64,000 bases of DNA from Polyangium sp. y55x31 (GTDB taxonomy: Bacteria; Myxococcota_A; Polyangia; Polyangiales; Polyangiaceae): positions 186,001 to 250,000 of the forward strand of contig NZ_JARZHG010000001.1 in NCBI RefSeq assembly GCF_029946505.1. Direction: 5' to 3'. Shown piece by piece: positions 49,576 to 59,271 of this stretch. The number at the start of each line of letters is the position of its first letter. Position 1 is the stretch's first letter. The notes under the pieces are model-generated. The model did not search any database and was not told where the DNA came from. It worked only from the letters and a program-made list of their open reading frames with translations. Position numbers and translations under genes: made by a program.

Positions 49576-52500
49576 TCAGAGCGCTGCTGCGAACTCGCGA
49601 CCGAACTCGAGCGGAGACGGGCGTTCGGCCGGATCTCGCGTGGTGGCGGCGCGCAGGAGTTTGGCGATGGCTGTGGGGAAGCCGCGGAGACGTTCGGGGT
49701 CGTCGAACGGATCGAGCCGCATGTGCGCGAGGATGCGGTCGCGGCCTGTCAGCTCGTCGAAGAATGAGCGGCCTGTGGTCACGTTGTAAAGGGTGCCGGC
49801 GAGTGCGTAGACGTCGGAGCGTGGGTCGAGCTCCACGGGGTCCAGCACCTGCTCGGGTGCGATGTAGCCGGGCGTGCCTGCCACGAAACGGCCTCCGACT
49901 TCGGGTGGGACGCGGATGGCCCGCACCATGCCGAAATCGATGACCACGGTCGAGAGTGGGGGCACGCGCCCGGGATCGCGGTGTTTGTCTGGGTCGAAGC
50001 GCTCTCCGCCGGCGAGTGGTAGACGGAGCCACAGGTTTGCTGGCTTGATGTCGCGATGCACGAGACCTGCGCCGTGCAGCGCTGCGAGCCCGGCGCATGC
50101 GTCGAGCACGACTTGCCGCAGCTCGAAGAGCGTCATCAGGCGTGCTGCGGCGTATTGCTTGAGGTCTGCGCCGATGAGGTATTCGAGCACGAGGAACGGC
50201 GCGCCCTCCGAGACGCCGCGATCGATGATGTTCGCGACGTTCGGGTGATACAGGCCGGCGAGTGCGTTTGCTTCCTCGACGAAGGATGCGAGGATGCCGG
50301 CGCGCTCGGTCTCGTTTGCGCTGGCGAGTGCGTCGGCTTTGGGGATCTTGAGCACGAAGAGACGATCGGCTCCGGGCTTTCGCACGAGCCAAACCGAGCC
50401 GATTCCGCCTTCGCCGAGGGGCTTGACGAGCTCGTAGCCCTCGATGAGCTTGGGCTCTTTTTTCTTTGTGGTCGGCGGTGGCGGCGGCGTCCTTCGGATG
50501 GCGCCGCGCACGGCGCCTTCGAGGAGCGCGGAGGCGACGGGGCCGAGCGAGGCGAACCACACGTCGAGCATGCCGAGCTCTCGCGCGCGGATGGCGCGGG
50601 CGACGAGCGCGGCCACGCGGGGTGCGTTTTGGGTCGTGCGCGGCGGCAGCGTGTCTTCGTCGTCCTCGTTCGCGGTGTGCAGCGCCTTGACGGGATCTGC
50701 GAGTGCGGCCTGCAAGCGATCGCCTGCGAGGACGAGCTTGATGCAGCGGATCTCGAGGTCGGGCTTGGGGCCGGCGGCCTCGTTGAAGTCTTCGAGCGCC
50801 ATCGCGAGCTTCGTGAGTGCGCAGGAGAGCTCGGTGTCCTCGGCGTGCAGCGCGACGAGCGCCTCCTCGGCCTGGAATGGCCAGCCTGCGTCGGTCTCGG
50901 CCGACGACACGGCCGTGCGCAGCGCCTCGGCTTGCTCGCAGCAGCGCGCGAGCGCGCTCGGGGCCATCATCGGCAGCGAGGTCGCGAGCTGACGCAGCAT
51001 CGCGGGCCGATCGATGACGAGCGCCCACCATGCGGCGAATGGACCGAGCCAGCGGACGTCGTCGACCTCGCCGAGCGCCGTCCCGCGCGTCGTGTCCACG
51101 AGCCGCCAGAGCAGCGCCGAGAGCGCGTTTTTCAGGGCGGGCGGGAACTCTCGCGAGCCGCTGCCGAGGCCTTCCAGCTTGCGCAGCCAGAGGCACGTGT
51201 CGTGCGCGGTCGGCCCGCGGCCCGGGCCGAGCTCGTCGTCCTCGCCGCATGCGTCGAGCGCGTATCCGCCGAGACGGACGGCCGCGACCTCGAGTGCGAG
51301 ATCCTCGTGCACGTCCGTCTTCTCGCCGCGCCGCCGCTCTGCGACGAGGTCGAGGATCTCCGCGGGCGAGCGGGCCAGGGTCTTCCACGTCTCCTCGAGC
51401 TCGGGCTCGTCCACGGGCACGCCCGCGGGCCGCGTTGCGAGCAGCGGCCGCCAGAGGCGCACCGCGAAGGCCCGCGCCGAGGATTCGAGCGCGTTCAGCG
51501 CGGCCGCCCTCTGCCGCAGACGGCCCCACCCGAGCGCGATGCGGCGCGCTTCGTGAAACGTCGGCGCGAGCGACGAGGCGAACCGCGCGGCGCGGGCGTC
51601 CGCTTCCTCGTCGTCGTACTGCGCGGCGAGGCGCATCAGGTTTTCCAGACCGAGCTCGAGGTCGAGCGGATCCCGCTCGGCCCGATCGATCACGTCCGTC
51701 ACCGCGATGACCTCGATCCACCGGCGCGTCTCGTCGATCGACGCGGCGCGCACGTATCGCGCCTTCTCGCGGAGCGCGCGGAGCGTCGCCTCGATCTCGG
51801 GCTCCTCCACGCCGCGACGGAAGAGCGTGGCGAGACCACGCGCGAGAGCGCGCGCGGCGATCGCGCCTCCGTCGCCTTCGAGCACCCGCCGGGCGAGCCG
51901 ATCCCAGAGCGTCTTGCGCTCGAAAAACAGGTACGGCGTCGCTGCGGCGACCGCGGCGAGGACCCAGGCCTCCTCCTCGCGCGAGTCGAGGATGGCCACG
52001 AGCTGGCTCGCGAGGAACGCCAGCCGATCGGCCGGGAGCGAGGCGAATGCGGTCGTCGCGCGCTGCCGAAGGACCACCGACTCGCCGAAGACCCAGTCGA
52101 GCAGCGTGCCCTGAAGCTCTTCCATCACGCCCGTGAGGCGCCCGAGCGCGCGCGCCGCGTGCACCCAGACGAGCGGCTCGGGGTGCAGGAGCAAGGGCTG
52201 CAGCACCTGGAGCGTGCGTCCGATGAGCTCGGGATCGGCCATCCGGGGCATGCCACGCACGCTGATCTCGAGACATCGCGCGGCGAGGACACGTCCACGG
52301 AGCGCGCCGTGCGCAGGCTCGCGGATCATGAGCTCGAACGTCGTGGGTGATCCCCAGAGCCACGGCCCGAGCTCGGGGACCTCCAGCGCGCTCGCCCCGG
52401 CCTCCCAGATCAGGATCTCCAGCCGCGCGCGCGCCTCGACGTTCGCCGCCGACGCGAGCGCCTCTCCATCGCCGAGCAGCGGCGCGCACGAGAGCGCGTC

Positions 52501-52887
52501 GAGCAGCGGCCCTTCGACGACACGCGCGCGTGCGGCCTCGACGATCCGATCGCGGCCGATCGTCTCGGCGAGCGCCACGAGGATCGGGGCCATGCGTACG
52601 TCGCGCCGGAACGCACTCGCGGCACAGAACGAGAGCAGGACCTCGCCCGCGGGCTCGCCGTAGAGCGCGGCGAGCGCGGCGATCTCCTCGGCCGAACGTG
52701 CGAGCTCCGGAAGCTCGCGCCGGAGGAGCTGCGCGGCGGCGCGCGCGTCCTGGGGCAACGCGCGTCGATCGGCCTCGCTCTCGCCGCCTGCGCGGAAGTG
52801 CGCGCGCACCGACTCCTCGAGCTCGGGGTTCGTCGCGTGCAGGCGCGTCAGGGTCGAGAGCGCGATCTGGATGTCTTCGGAGAGCAT
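49576..52887 (-). CDS. Ser/Thr protein kinase with long N-terminal helical (HEAT-like) region
   Basis: An 1103-residue protein with the kinase at the C-terminus (about 815-1095): glycine loop LGEGGIGSVW, Lys in FVLKIPKA, HRDIKPANLW, VIDFGMVRA and GTPGYIAPEQ are all present, so it should be active. The first 800 residues are Ala/Leu/Glu-rich helices with HEAT-like repeats (for example LVWVHAARALGRLTG, VLAAVAAATPYL), followed by a Pro-rich linker and KKKEPK. Most bacterial kinases carry the catalytic domain first, so the order is unusual. The start is ATG 52887, divergent from the KaiC-like gene by 93 bases. Confidence 0.88.
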   Translation of the reverse strand: MLSEDIQIALSTLTRLHATNPELEESVRAHFRAGGESEADRRALPQDARAAAQLLRRELPELARSAEEIAALAALYGEPAGEVLLSFCAASAFRRDVRMAPILVALAETIGRDRIVEAARARVVEGPLLDALSCAPLLGDGEALASAANVEARARLEILIWEAGASALEVPELGPWLWGSPTTFELMIREPAHGALRGRVLAARCLEISVRGMPRMADPELIGRTLQVLQPLLLHPEPLVWVHAARALGRLTGVMEELQGTLLDWVFGESVVLRQRATTAFASLPADRLAFLASQLVAILDSREEEAWVLAAVAAATPYLFFERKTLWDRLARRVLEGDGGAIAARALARGLATLFRRGVEEPEIEATLRALREKARYVRAASIDETRRWIEVIAVTDVIDRAERDPLDLELGLENLMRLAAQYDDEEADARAARFASSLAPTFHEARRIALGWGRLRQRAAALNALESSARAFAVRLWRPLLATRPAGVPVDEPELEETWKTLARSPAEILDLVAERRRGEKTDVHEDLALEVAAVRLGGYALDACGEDDELGPGRGPTAHDTCLWLRKLEGLGSGSREFPPALKNALSALLWRLVDTTRGTALGEVDDVRWLGPFAAWWALVIDRPAMLRQLATSLPMMAPSALARCCEQAEALRTAVSSAETDAGWPFQAEEALVALHAEDTELSCALTKLAMALEDFNEAAGPKPDLEIRCIKLVLAGDRLQAALADPVKALHTANEDDEDTLPPRTTQNAPRVAALVARAIRARELGMLDVWFASLGPVASALLEGAVRGAIRRTPPPPPTTKKKEPKLIEGYELVKPLGEGGIGSVWLVRKPGADRLFVLKIPKADALASANETERAGILASFVEEANALAGLYHPNVANIIDRGVSEGAPFLVLEYLIGADLKQYAAARLMTLFELRQVVLDACAGLAALHGAGLVHRDIKPANLWLRLPLAGGERFDPDKHRDPGRVPPLSTVVIDFGMVRAIRVPPEVGGRFVAGTPGYIAPEQVLDPVELDPRSDVYALAGTLYNVTTGRSFFDELTGRDRILAHMRLDPFDDPERLRGFPTAIAKLLRAATTRDPAERPSPLEFGREFAAAL

Positions 52888-52980
52888 CAGCGGCCCGGAG
52901 AATACTGCCTCGCCGCGTTCCGTTCAAAATACCCACGGCTTGGCAGGGTCGAACTTTGATGGCAAACCTTTGCCTCTCCG

Positions 52981-54483
52981 ATGATCGAGCCGAAAAGAAC
53001 CATCTACGCAACCCGGATGAGCACGGGGGTCGCCGGCCTCGATACGGTCGTCCTCGGCGGGCTCTTCCAGGGACACATCTATCTGGTCATGGGGCGGCCG
53101 GGCGCGGGCAAGACGATCCTGGGCAACCAGATCTGCTTCCACCACGCGTCGAAAGGCGGCCGGACGCTCTACGTCACGCTCCTGTCCGAGGCGCACGAGG
53201 CGCTGCTCGCGCAGATGCACGGGATGCAGTTCTTCGATCCGACGCTCATCGGCACGGGGATCGTGTACCTCAACGGCTACGCGGCGCTGCGCGACGGCGG
53301 GCTCGACGCCCTGCTCAAGATGCTGCGCGACGCGATCCGCTCCCAGGGCGCCTCGCTGCTCGTCATCGACGGCATGGTCATGGCCGAGCTCGCCGCGCTC
53401 CCGAACGTCACCGCCTACAAGCGATTCATCCAGGACTTGCAGGCGTGGATCGGGCTCATGGGCGTCACGGTCGTGCTCCTGACGAGCTCGGATCCCGACA
53501 ACGGCGTCCGCGCCGAGCACACGATGGTCGACGGAATCGTGGAGCTGCGCAGCCGGACGGCCGGGGCCCGATCGCTGCGGGAGCTCCACGTGACGAAGCT
53601 CCGCGGCTCGAGCTTCCTCGAGGGTTGTCACACCTATCTCATCTCCAGCGAGGGCCTCGTCGTGTATCCGCGGTTCGAGGCGCTTTTCGGATCACGCCGC
53701 ACCGGAGCCCAGTCCGAGCAGCGCATCACGATCGGAATCGAGGCGCTCGACGAGCTGCTCGGCGGCGGGGTCTTCGAGGGCTCGACGACGCTCCTCCTCG
53801 GCCCCACCGGATCGGGAAAGACCGTGCTCGGCATGCATTTCCTGAACGCCGGTGTGCGCGCGGGCGAACCTGCGCTCTGTTTCGGTTTTTTCGAGAATCC
53901 GGCCGCGATCCGCTCAAAAATGGCGCGCTTCGGGATGACCACGGCGGGGACCCGCGGCCCCGGGCTGCTCGTCGAATGGCAGCCGTCGGCGGAGCTCGTG
54001 CTGGACGCGCTCGGGCACCGGCTCCTCGAGCTCGTGCGGACCCACGGCATACGCCGCCTCTTCATCGACGGCCTCGCGGGGCTCCGGCGCGCGACGCTGA
54101 ATCCGGATCGCGTGCCCTCGTTTTTTTCGGTCCTCGTGGAGGAGCTCGCTGCGCTCGGCGTCACCACGCTCCTCACGGACGAGACGCAGGACATCTTCAG
54201 CGGCGACATTGCCATCCCGACCCAGGCCGCCTCGGCGTTTTGCCACAACATCCTGACGCTGCGCCAGGTGCAGGTGGAGGCGCAGATCCTGAGGCTGCTC
54301 GCGCTCACGAAGACACGTGACAGCGCCCATGCGCGCGGGCTCTACGAATTCGAGGTATCGGCGACCGGTATCGAGATCGGTCCGTCGTTCGAGCTCACGC
54401 AGGGCGCCGCGAAGGGCGTCCCGGCGCGCGGGACGAAGTTGCCAGAGGTCCCACGATCCCGGAAGGAAACCAAGCGCAAGTGA
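52981..54483 (+). CDS. KaiC-like double RecA-fold ATPase
   Basis: A 500-residue protein with two KaiC/RadA-type ATPase domains. The first has Walker A GRPGAGKT (about residue 40) and Walker B LLVIDGM; the second has GPTGSGKT (about 278) and RLFIDGLAGL. Each begins with the KaiC-type lead-in (STGVAGLDTVVLGG and TIGIEALDELLGGG). Non-cyanobacterial KaiC-like proteins often act with two-component systems in stress signalling rather than as clocks. A response regulator gene follows 22 bases later and a histidine kinase gene converges on it. An internal ATG at 53017 is a possible alternative start. Confidence 0.9.
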   Translation: MIEPKRTIYATRMSTGVAGLDTVVLGGLFQGHIYLVMGRPGAGKTILGNQICFHHASKGGRTLYVTLLSEAHEALLAQMHGMQFFDPTLIGTGIVYLNGYAALRDGGLDALLKMLRDAIRSQGASLLVIDGMVMAELAALPNVTAYKRFIQDLQAWIGLMGVTVVLLTSSDPDNGVRAEHTMVDGIVELRSRTAGARSLRELHVTKLRGSSFLEGCHTYLISSEGLVVYPRFEALFGSRRTGAQSEQRITIGIEALDELLGGGVFEGSTTLLLGPTGSGKTVLGMHFLNAGVRAGEPALCFGFFENPAAIRSKMARFGMTTAGTRGPGLLVEWQPSAELVLDALGHRLLELVRTHGIRRLFIDGLAGLRRATLNPDRVPSFFSVLVEELAALGVTTLLTDETQDIFSGDIAIPTQAASAFCHNILTLRQVQVEAQILRLLALTKTRDSAHARGLYEFEVSATGIEIGPSFELTQGAAKGVPARGTKLPEVPRSRKETKRK

Positions 54484-54505
54484 CGCCGGGCGGAGCCGCT
54501 GGCCG

Positions 54506-54862
54506 ATGAAGACCATCCTCCTCGTGGACGACGAGCTCGCGATCGTCGATACGGTCGCCGAGGTCCTCGCCTGGGAGGGCTATCGTGTCGTCACGGCCCC
54601 GAACGGCAAAGAAGGGCTCGCTTTGGTCGCGAGCGAGCGCCCCGATCTCGCGCTCGTCGATTTCATGATGCCGGTGATGGACGGCGTGCAGATGCTCCGC
54701 GCCCTGCGCGCCGATCCCGCGTATGCGACGCTGCCGGTCGTCCTGATCACGGCCGCGCCCAGGGCCTTGCCCGCGGACGTCCGGGCGAGCACGCCCGTGC
54801 TGGCCAAGCCCTTCGACGTTCAATCGCTGCTGCGCGTCATTCGAGGCCAGATCGACCCGTGA
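54506..54862 (+). CDS. Single-domain response regulator
   Basis: A 118-residue CheY-like receiver: acidic pair LLVDDE, phospho-acceptor Asp in LALVDFMMP, conserved Thr in VVLITAAPRA and Lys in LAKPFD. There is no output domain, so it must act through protein contacts, perhaps with the KaiC-like ATPase encoded just upstream. The last 26 bases overlap the end of the convergent histidine kinase gene. The ATG at 54506 begins at the usual receiver N-terminus. Confidence 0.93.
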   Translation: MKTILLVDDELAIVDTVAEVLAWEGYRVVTAPNGKEGLALVASERPDLALVDFMMPVMDGVQMLRALRADPAYATLPVVLITAAPRALPADVRASTPVLAKPFDVQSLLRVIRGQIDP

Positions 54863-55765
54863 CGGGCTCCCGCGGCAAGGAGAGCACGAACGTGGCTCCC
54901 TCCGACGGCCGGCTCGTGACCGTCACCGTGCCGTTCATGGCCGTGGCGACCTGCTTGACGATCCAGAGGCCCAGGCCAAACCCGGCGAGGTGCGTCGTCG
55001 TGTGGACGCGCGCTCGAACCGGTGGAAGATCCGCGCCTGATCCTCGATTGCGATGCCCACGCCGTGGTCCTTCACGGTGATCCGCGCCGAGGCCTCGAGC
55101 CCCTCCACCTCCACGTGCACGGGCTGGCCGGCGCCGTATTTCATGGCATTCGACAGCAGGTTGTGGAGCACGAGCTCGAGGAGGGGTCGATCCCACGCGC
55201 CGAGGACCTTGCCATGGCTCGAAAAGGTGCACGGGCAGCGGGCCCAGGCGAGCTCGTCGCGCGCGGCGGCGATGACGTCGGCGACGAGCGCGGAAAGATC
55301 CAGCGGCTCGGGCCGGATCTCGATGCGGCCGGCCTGGAGGCGCGAGGCGTCGAGCAGCGCCCGCACGAGCCTCGTCATGCGATTCGAGCTGCCTTTGGCC
55401 TTCTCCAGGTGGCTCAGCACCCACGCCTTCGGGACCTCGTCGGCGGCGCCGCGGATCCGCGCGTGCAAGAGCTCCAGGCAGATGTGCAGGGCCTGCAGCG
55501 GGGTGCGGAGCTCGTGCGAGACGGTATTCAGCACGCTCTCGAGGCGCTGCTCGGCCTGGAGCACGTCTGCCCGCGCGGCTTCGAGCTCGCGCGTGAGGCG
55601 AACACGCTCCTCTTCGAGCATCCTCCGCTCGGCGCGCAGGCGCATGACCTCGTCGGAGAGCGGCTCCTCGGACGAGGACCCGTCCTCCCGGGGCTCGTCG
55701 TTCGGGACCAGAGGCGACGACGGGAACGCGGAGCGTGGAGACGGAATCATGCGTGGGTGAACCAC
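54837..55765 (-). pseudogene. Histidine kinase with a -1 frameshift before the G2 box
   Basis: A soluble sensor kinase of about 308 residues if repaired. The intact part has a coiled coil, the H-box VSHELRTPLQAL (phospho-acceptor His), N-box LLSNAMKYG, G1 DHGVGI and F-box FHRFERA. Then, in the GC-repeat run GACGCGCGCTC at 55005-55015, the frame is lost; GFGLGLWIVK (G2) and the rest of the ATPase domain follow in another frame to a stop at 54837. One missing base explains it. This is either a real mutation or an assembly error. The first ATG could be 55765 or 55750. It faces the response regulator gene and could be its kinase. Confidence 0.8.
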
Positions 55766-55816
55766 CGATATCCTGGAGCCCCGGGCGCATCAAACACGGC
55801 CTTGGTCAGTGGCTGG

Positions 55817-55841
55817 ATGAATTTCGCGTACGGAAATTCAT
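55817..55841. other. Inverted repeat upstream of the TPR lipoprotein gene
   Basis: ATGAATTTC and GAAATTCAT form a 9-bp stem around the palindromic loop GCGTACG. It lies in the 245-base gap between the divergent histidine kinase and TPR genes, so it could be an operator. Its layout faintly resembles the GATGAACTGCGC hairpins of the dispersed element, without clear identity. Confidence 0.4.
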
Positions 55842-56010
55842 GCACGCGGCTGTGAGTGCCCAAGCTGGCGCATTGTTGTAAGGACAACCAGGAAGGAGAC
55901 AACCCGTCGCAGCGGTCGATCTCGCCCCAAGGCCTGCGAAGGCGAGCGCGTCTCACGCGGAGGCCACGGCCCGGCGCTGTCGCCGCGTGGGTACGATGGA
56001 GGAGCGGCAT

Positions 56011-57498
56011 ATGCAGAGGGATGCATCGAAATCGGGGACGAGGCGCAACATGACGATCGGAACGGCGCTCCTCGCGGCGCTCGCGCTCACGGGGTGCGGC
56101 GCGAGTGTCTCCACGGTCCCCGTGAGCCCCGAGCAAAACCCGCTCCCTTCGCCATCCTCGAACGAACCCGCATCCCCCACGACCGCGCTCCGATTCCGCG
56201 ATGGCCTGCTCGCCCTCGCTCGACAGGACGCCACGCAGAAGCACGACGAAGCGAGCTGCAGGGCCACCGCGGCGCATTTCACGGCCGCCGCCGACAGCCG
56301 CGAGAGCGCCTCGATCCGGGCGCGCGCCCATTACAATGCAGGCGTGGCCTACGAGCGATGCAGGCTCGATCGCGAGGCGCGGGAGCAATTCACGAAGGCG
56401 CTCGCGGCGGAGCCCACGTTCCACCGGGCGCGGGCCGAGCTCGCACTCCTGGATTTCGCGGCGTCGGGCGGGAAAAACTTCGACGCGGCGATCGCCGAGC
56501 TGACGCGGGCCGCCGTCGTCGACGCGCAGTTCAAGGATGCGACCTCGCTCGTGCACCTAGGCGAGCTGCACCTGAAACGAGGGCGCGCGACGCCGGACGC
56601 GGATGGGCTCACCGATGCGCAACGCGCGAAGAAATACGCGCAGAGCGCGCTCGCAGTCGATGATCGCGCCTTGCCGGCCTACAACCTCCTCGCGCTCATT
56701 CATCTCGGGACGGCGCAACGAAAAGCCGAGGCGTCGCGGGCGCTCGGCCCGCTCAACACGAGGAAGATCGACACGCAGGTGCTCGAGCTCGCGGCGCTCG
56801 TGTGCTCGCAGGCCATTCGCAAGGATCCGCGGTATGCGCCGATTCACAACACGGCCGGCATGATCCAGGTCGAGCTCGGGGATTTCACGGCGGCCGCGCG
56901 TTCGTTCGACGAGGCGCGGAGGCTCGATCCCGCGTTCTTCGAGGCGCACATGAATTTCGCCGCCGTGAACCTGCGCTTCCGCGGTTTTTCGCCGGCCGAA
57001 CAGGCCTACCGGGCAGCGCTCGCCTTGCAGCCGGGCGATTACGACGCGCGCATCGGCCTCGCCCATGCGCTCCGCGGCCAGATCGACGAGGCGAACATGA
57101 CGCAGAAGGTCGCCGAGGTGCGGAGTGAGCTCGCGAAGGCGAAGCAAAGCGCGCCCGAGCGGCCCGAGGCTTATTACAACGAGGGAATCCTGACGCAGGA
57201 GTACGCGGCGATCGCAGGCGGAGAGCGTCCCGAGCTCGCGACGCGCAAGGCCAAGGAGCTTTTCGGCGTCTTCCTCCAGAAAGCCGGCACCGATCCGACC
57301 TACGCGGACGCCGCGCGGCGCGCGCGCGAGCGGATCGAGGAGATCAAGCAGGTCGAGGGCTTCATGGAGGGGGACGATTGGAGGAGGACGGAGGCCGAGC
57401 GCAAGGCCGAAGAGGTCGAGCGGAAGAATCGAATGGCCGAGGAGGAGGCGCGCGCGGGGGAGGAGGAAGAAGCGCCGAAGCCCGCGACGAACCCGTGA
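56011..57498 (+). CDS. TPR-repeat lipoprotein
   Basis: A 495-residue lipoprotein. The signal peptide ends in lipobox LTGC near residue 29, so it sits in the outer or inner membrane facing the periplasm. About six TPR units follow (ARAHYNAGVAYERCRLDREA, AYNLLALIHLG, IHNTAGMIQVELGDFTAAA, AHMNFAAVNLRFRGF). The C-terminal 60 residues are a charged coiled coil. ATG 56011 is chosen because GGAGGA lies seven bases upstream; an earlier ATG at 55987 lacks this. It recalls TPR lipoproteins of the Myxococcus gliding-motility machinery, but that link is a guess. Confidence 0.83.
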   Translation: MQRDASKSGTRRNMTIGTALLAALALTGCGASVSTVPVSPEQNPLPSPSSNEPASPTTALRFRDGLLALARQDATQKHDEASCRATAAHFTAAADSRESASIRARAHYNAGVAYERCRLDREAREQFTKALAAEPTFHRARAELALLDFAASGGKNFDAAIAELTRAAVVDAQFKDATSLVHLGELHLKRGRATPDADGLTDAQRAKKYAQSALAVDDRALPAYNLLALIHLGTAQRKAEASRALGPLNTRKIDTQVLELAALVCSQAIRKDPRYAPIHNTAGMIQVELGDFTAAARSFDEARRLDPAFFEAHMNFAAVNLRFRGFSPAEQAYRAALALQPGDYDARIGLAHALRGQIDEANMTQKVAEVRSELAKAKQSAPERPEAYYNEGILTQEYAAIAGGERPELATRKAKELFGVFLQKAGTDPTYADAARRARERIEEIKQVEGFMEGDDWRRTEAERKAEEVERKNRMAEEEARAGEEEEAPKPATNP

Positions 57499-57502
57499 GG
57501 AA

Positions 57503-58186
57503 TCAGCCGGCGCGCAAGAGCACGCGATCGTAAAGCGGCTCTTCCTCGACGTCCATCCAATCGATGTCGTGCACGACGGCGTGCGCGAGAATGCAGAGCC
57601 CGAGCAGCGGCAATCCGTCGTCCTCGTCGTCCTGCTCGCGGAAATACATGACGAACCCCGTCCCGTCCTCGCGAGCCGGCTCGTCCTCCTCCGGATCGAA
57701 GGCGATCATCGCTTCGACGTCGAAGTTCCGCATCTCGTCGATGCCGAGCGCGCCCTCCTCGGGCAGGCGCTCGTTCAGGAACGCCAGCATGGCGTCCCAA
57801 TCGTCCTGCATGAGCCGATAGACGACGTTCGCGTGGACCTCGATCTCGACGGGCGAGCGCGCCTCGAAATGGGAACGAAGCAGCCCCACGTGGCGCTTCG
57901 TTTCGGTCGCGAAGAGCGTCTCCAGAAGCTCGTCGGGCTCCGTGTCGACGCTGTCCGCCTCGTAAAATCCGCGGTCCGGGTCCTCGTCGAGCCCGAGCAA
58001 ACGCTCGAGGCGCTCGAGGTACACCGTCTCGCTCCCGCCGTCCTGGAAGGTGATCTCGTACCGATCGACGACAAAAAGGAGCGTGCCCGCCTTCGAGACC
58101 TTCGCGAGGAGCTCGGGGGGTCGGGAGGGCCCGACGGAGCGACGCGCGAACGCAAAATCCACGGGCCCGGTGAGCTGTACGGCCAT
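57503..58186 (-). CDS. Hypothetical acidic protein
   Basis: A 227-residue protein rich in Asp and Glu (LLGLDEDPDRGFYEADS, FDPEEDEPARED, REQDDEDDGLPLLG). It has no signal peptide or known motif. The ATG at 58186 has GGAGG eight bases upstream and replaces a longer open frame. It ends four bases after the convergent TPR gene. Function not known. Confidence 0.7.
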   Translation of the reverse strand: MAVQLTGPVDFAFARRSVGPSRPPELLAKVSKAGTLLFVVDRYEITFQDGGSETVYLERLERLLGLDEDPDRGFYEADSVDTEPDELLETLFATETKRHVGLLRSHFEARSPVEIEVHANVVYRLMQDDWDAMLAFLNERLPEEGALGIDEMRNFDVEAMIAFDPEEDEPAREDGTGFVMYFREQDDEDDGLPLLGLCILAHAVVHDIDWMDVEEEPLYDRVLLRAG

Positions 58187-58344
58187 GATGAAGGCCTCCG
58201 CGCGAAGGGGAGCCGAGGACGTCCCCGCTGTCAAGCGCGGGTCTTTCTTTCACGCGTGATCGATGCGAACGGGCCCACGTTCTTGACGCCCGGTGAAAAC
58301 CGGCGGATGCTGCAAAGGCCGCGCAATACGAACCCAAGGCCCCG

Positions 58345-58566
58345 ATGAGCACGACCATTCGCCCCGTTCGCAGCGAAAATCCCGGTGGGGGCTCGGAGCT
58401 CTCCGTGGAGGAGCAAAAAGAACGTCTGCGCGGCGAGAACAGGGTCTGGCACATCGGCCGCACGAGCCGCGATGACAACGATCCGATGGCCGGCCTGAAC
58501 GGGAGCAAGGTCGATCTGACGCGCGTGCTCCGGGGTCGCCGGCTGCGCGGCGACCGTCAGCGATAA
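58345..58566 (+). CDS. Small basic hypothetical protein
   Basis: A 73-residue, Arg-rich protein (ending RVLRGRRLRGDRQR) with no known domain. An AAGG precedes the ATG. Its last ten bases overlap the convergent gene at 58557. The real coding status is uncertain. Confidence 0.4.
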   Translation: MSTTIRPVRSENPGGGSELSVEEQKERLRGENRVWHIGRTSRDDNDPMAGLNGSKVDLTRVLRGRRLRGDRQR

Positions 58567-59255
58567 CCACCTTCCCGGGCCGCCGCCGCGGCTTCCGTCA
58601 GGCGCGTCGCGAGGACCTCTGCGTCGAGGCCGGCTTCGTGCTCGGTGAGGATGAACGTCTCCCCTTCCCGCGTCGTCGCGACCCAGGGGAGCTCCTCGCC
58701 GCCCGCGATGTCGTCGCGGCTCCGCACGAGCACGAAGACGCCGCGCCCATCGAGGTCCCGCGCAAGGCCCACGCCGCGCAGGATCGAGGTGGGGACGTTG
58801 ACGTCGCGGCCACGGACGCGCAGCGAGACGAAATCGGCGGAGATGGTTTCGAGGCGAATGGGCTGGCCATACCGGACGTCCGCGACGACGCCCTTGTCGT
58901 GCACGAAACCTACCGCCGCGCCGGCCACGCCGGCGCCGAAAAACATGAACCCGAGGACCACGAGCTCCGAGGCGAGCGCGCCGATGGCGATCGCCCAGAC
59001 CAGGGCCACGAGGACCAGGGCGAACGCAAGGACGCGCATCCCCGCGCCGAGCCGGATCCGCCGCACGGTGCCGGTCTCCTCGACGGAAAGGCCCAGCATG
59101 ACGAGCCCGAGGCCCATGACGGGCAGGCCCGGCGGCGAGAGCAGGAACGACAAGAACCCGTCCCGAGCCGCGGAAAAAGCCGTCGCCGCGAGCCCGAAGG
59201 AGGAAAACGCGTACGAGAAGGCGCGCCCCTGGGAGAGGAGGAAAAAGCGACGCAC
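58557..59255 (-). CDS. Hypothetical membrane protein
   Basis: About 232 residues from a GTG at 59255; no in-frame ATG lies near the start and no strong ribosome-binding site is seen. The N-terminal half has hydrophobic segments (AFSSFGLAATAF, VMGLGLVMLGL, VLAFALVLVALVWAIAIGAL, VVLGFMFFGAGVAGAAVGFV). The C-terminal half is a soluble beta-rich domain (VRYGQPIRLETISADFVSLR, NVPTSILRG). Function not known. It follows the DUF2339-DUF3999 gene by 16 bases, so the two are probably co-transcribed. Confidence 0.7.
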   Translation of the reverse strand: MRRFFLLSQGRAFSYAFSSFGLAATAFSAARDGFLSFLLSPPGLPVMGLGLVMLGLSVEETGTVRRIRLGAGMRVLAFALVLVALVWAIAIGALASELVVLGFMFFGAGVAGAAVGFVHDKGVVADVRYGQPIRLETISADFVSLRVRGRDVNVPTSILRGVGLARDLDGRGVFVLVRSRDDIAGGEELPWVATTREGETFILTEHEAGLDAEVLATRLTEAAAAAREGGYR

Positions 59256-59271
59256 GGCGGACGCGAAGATA

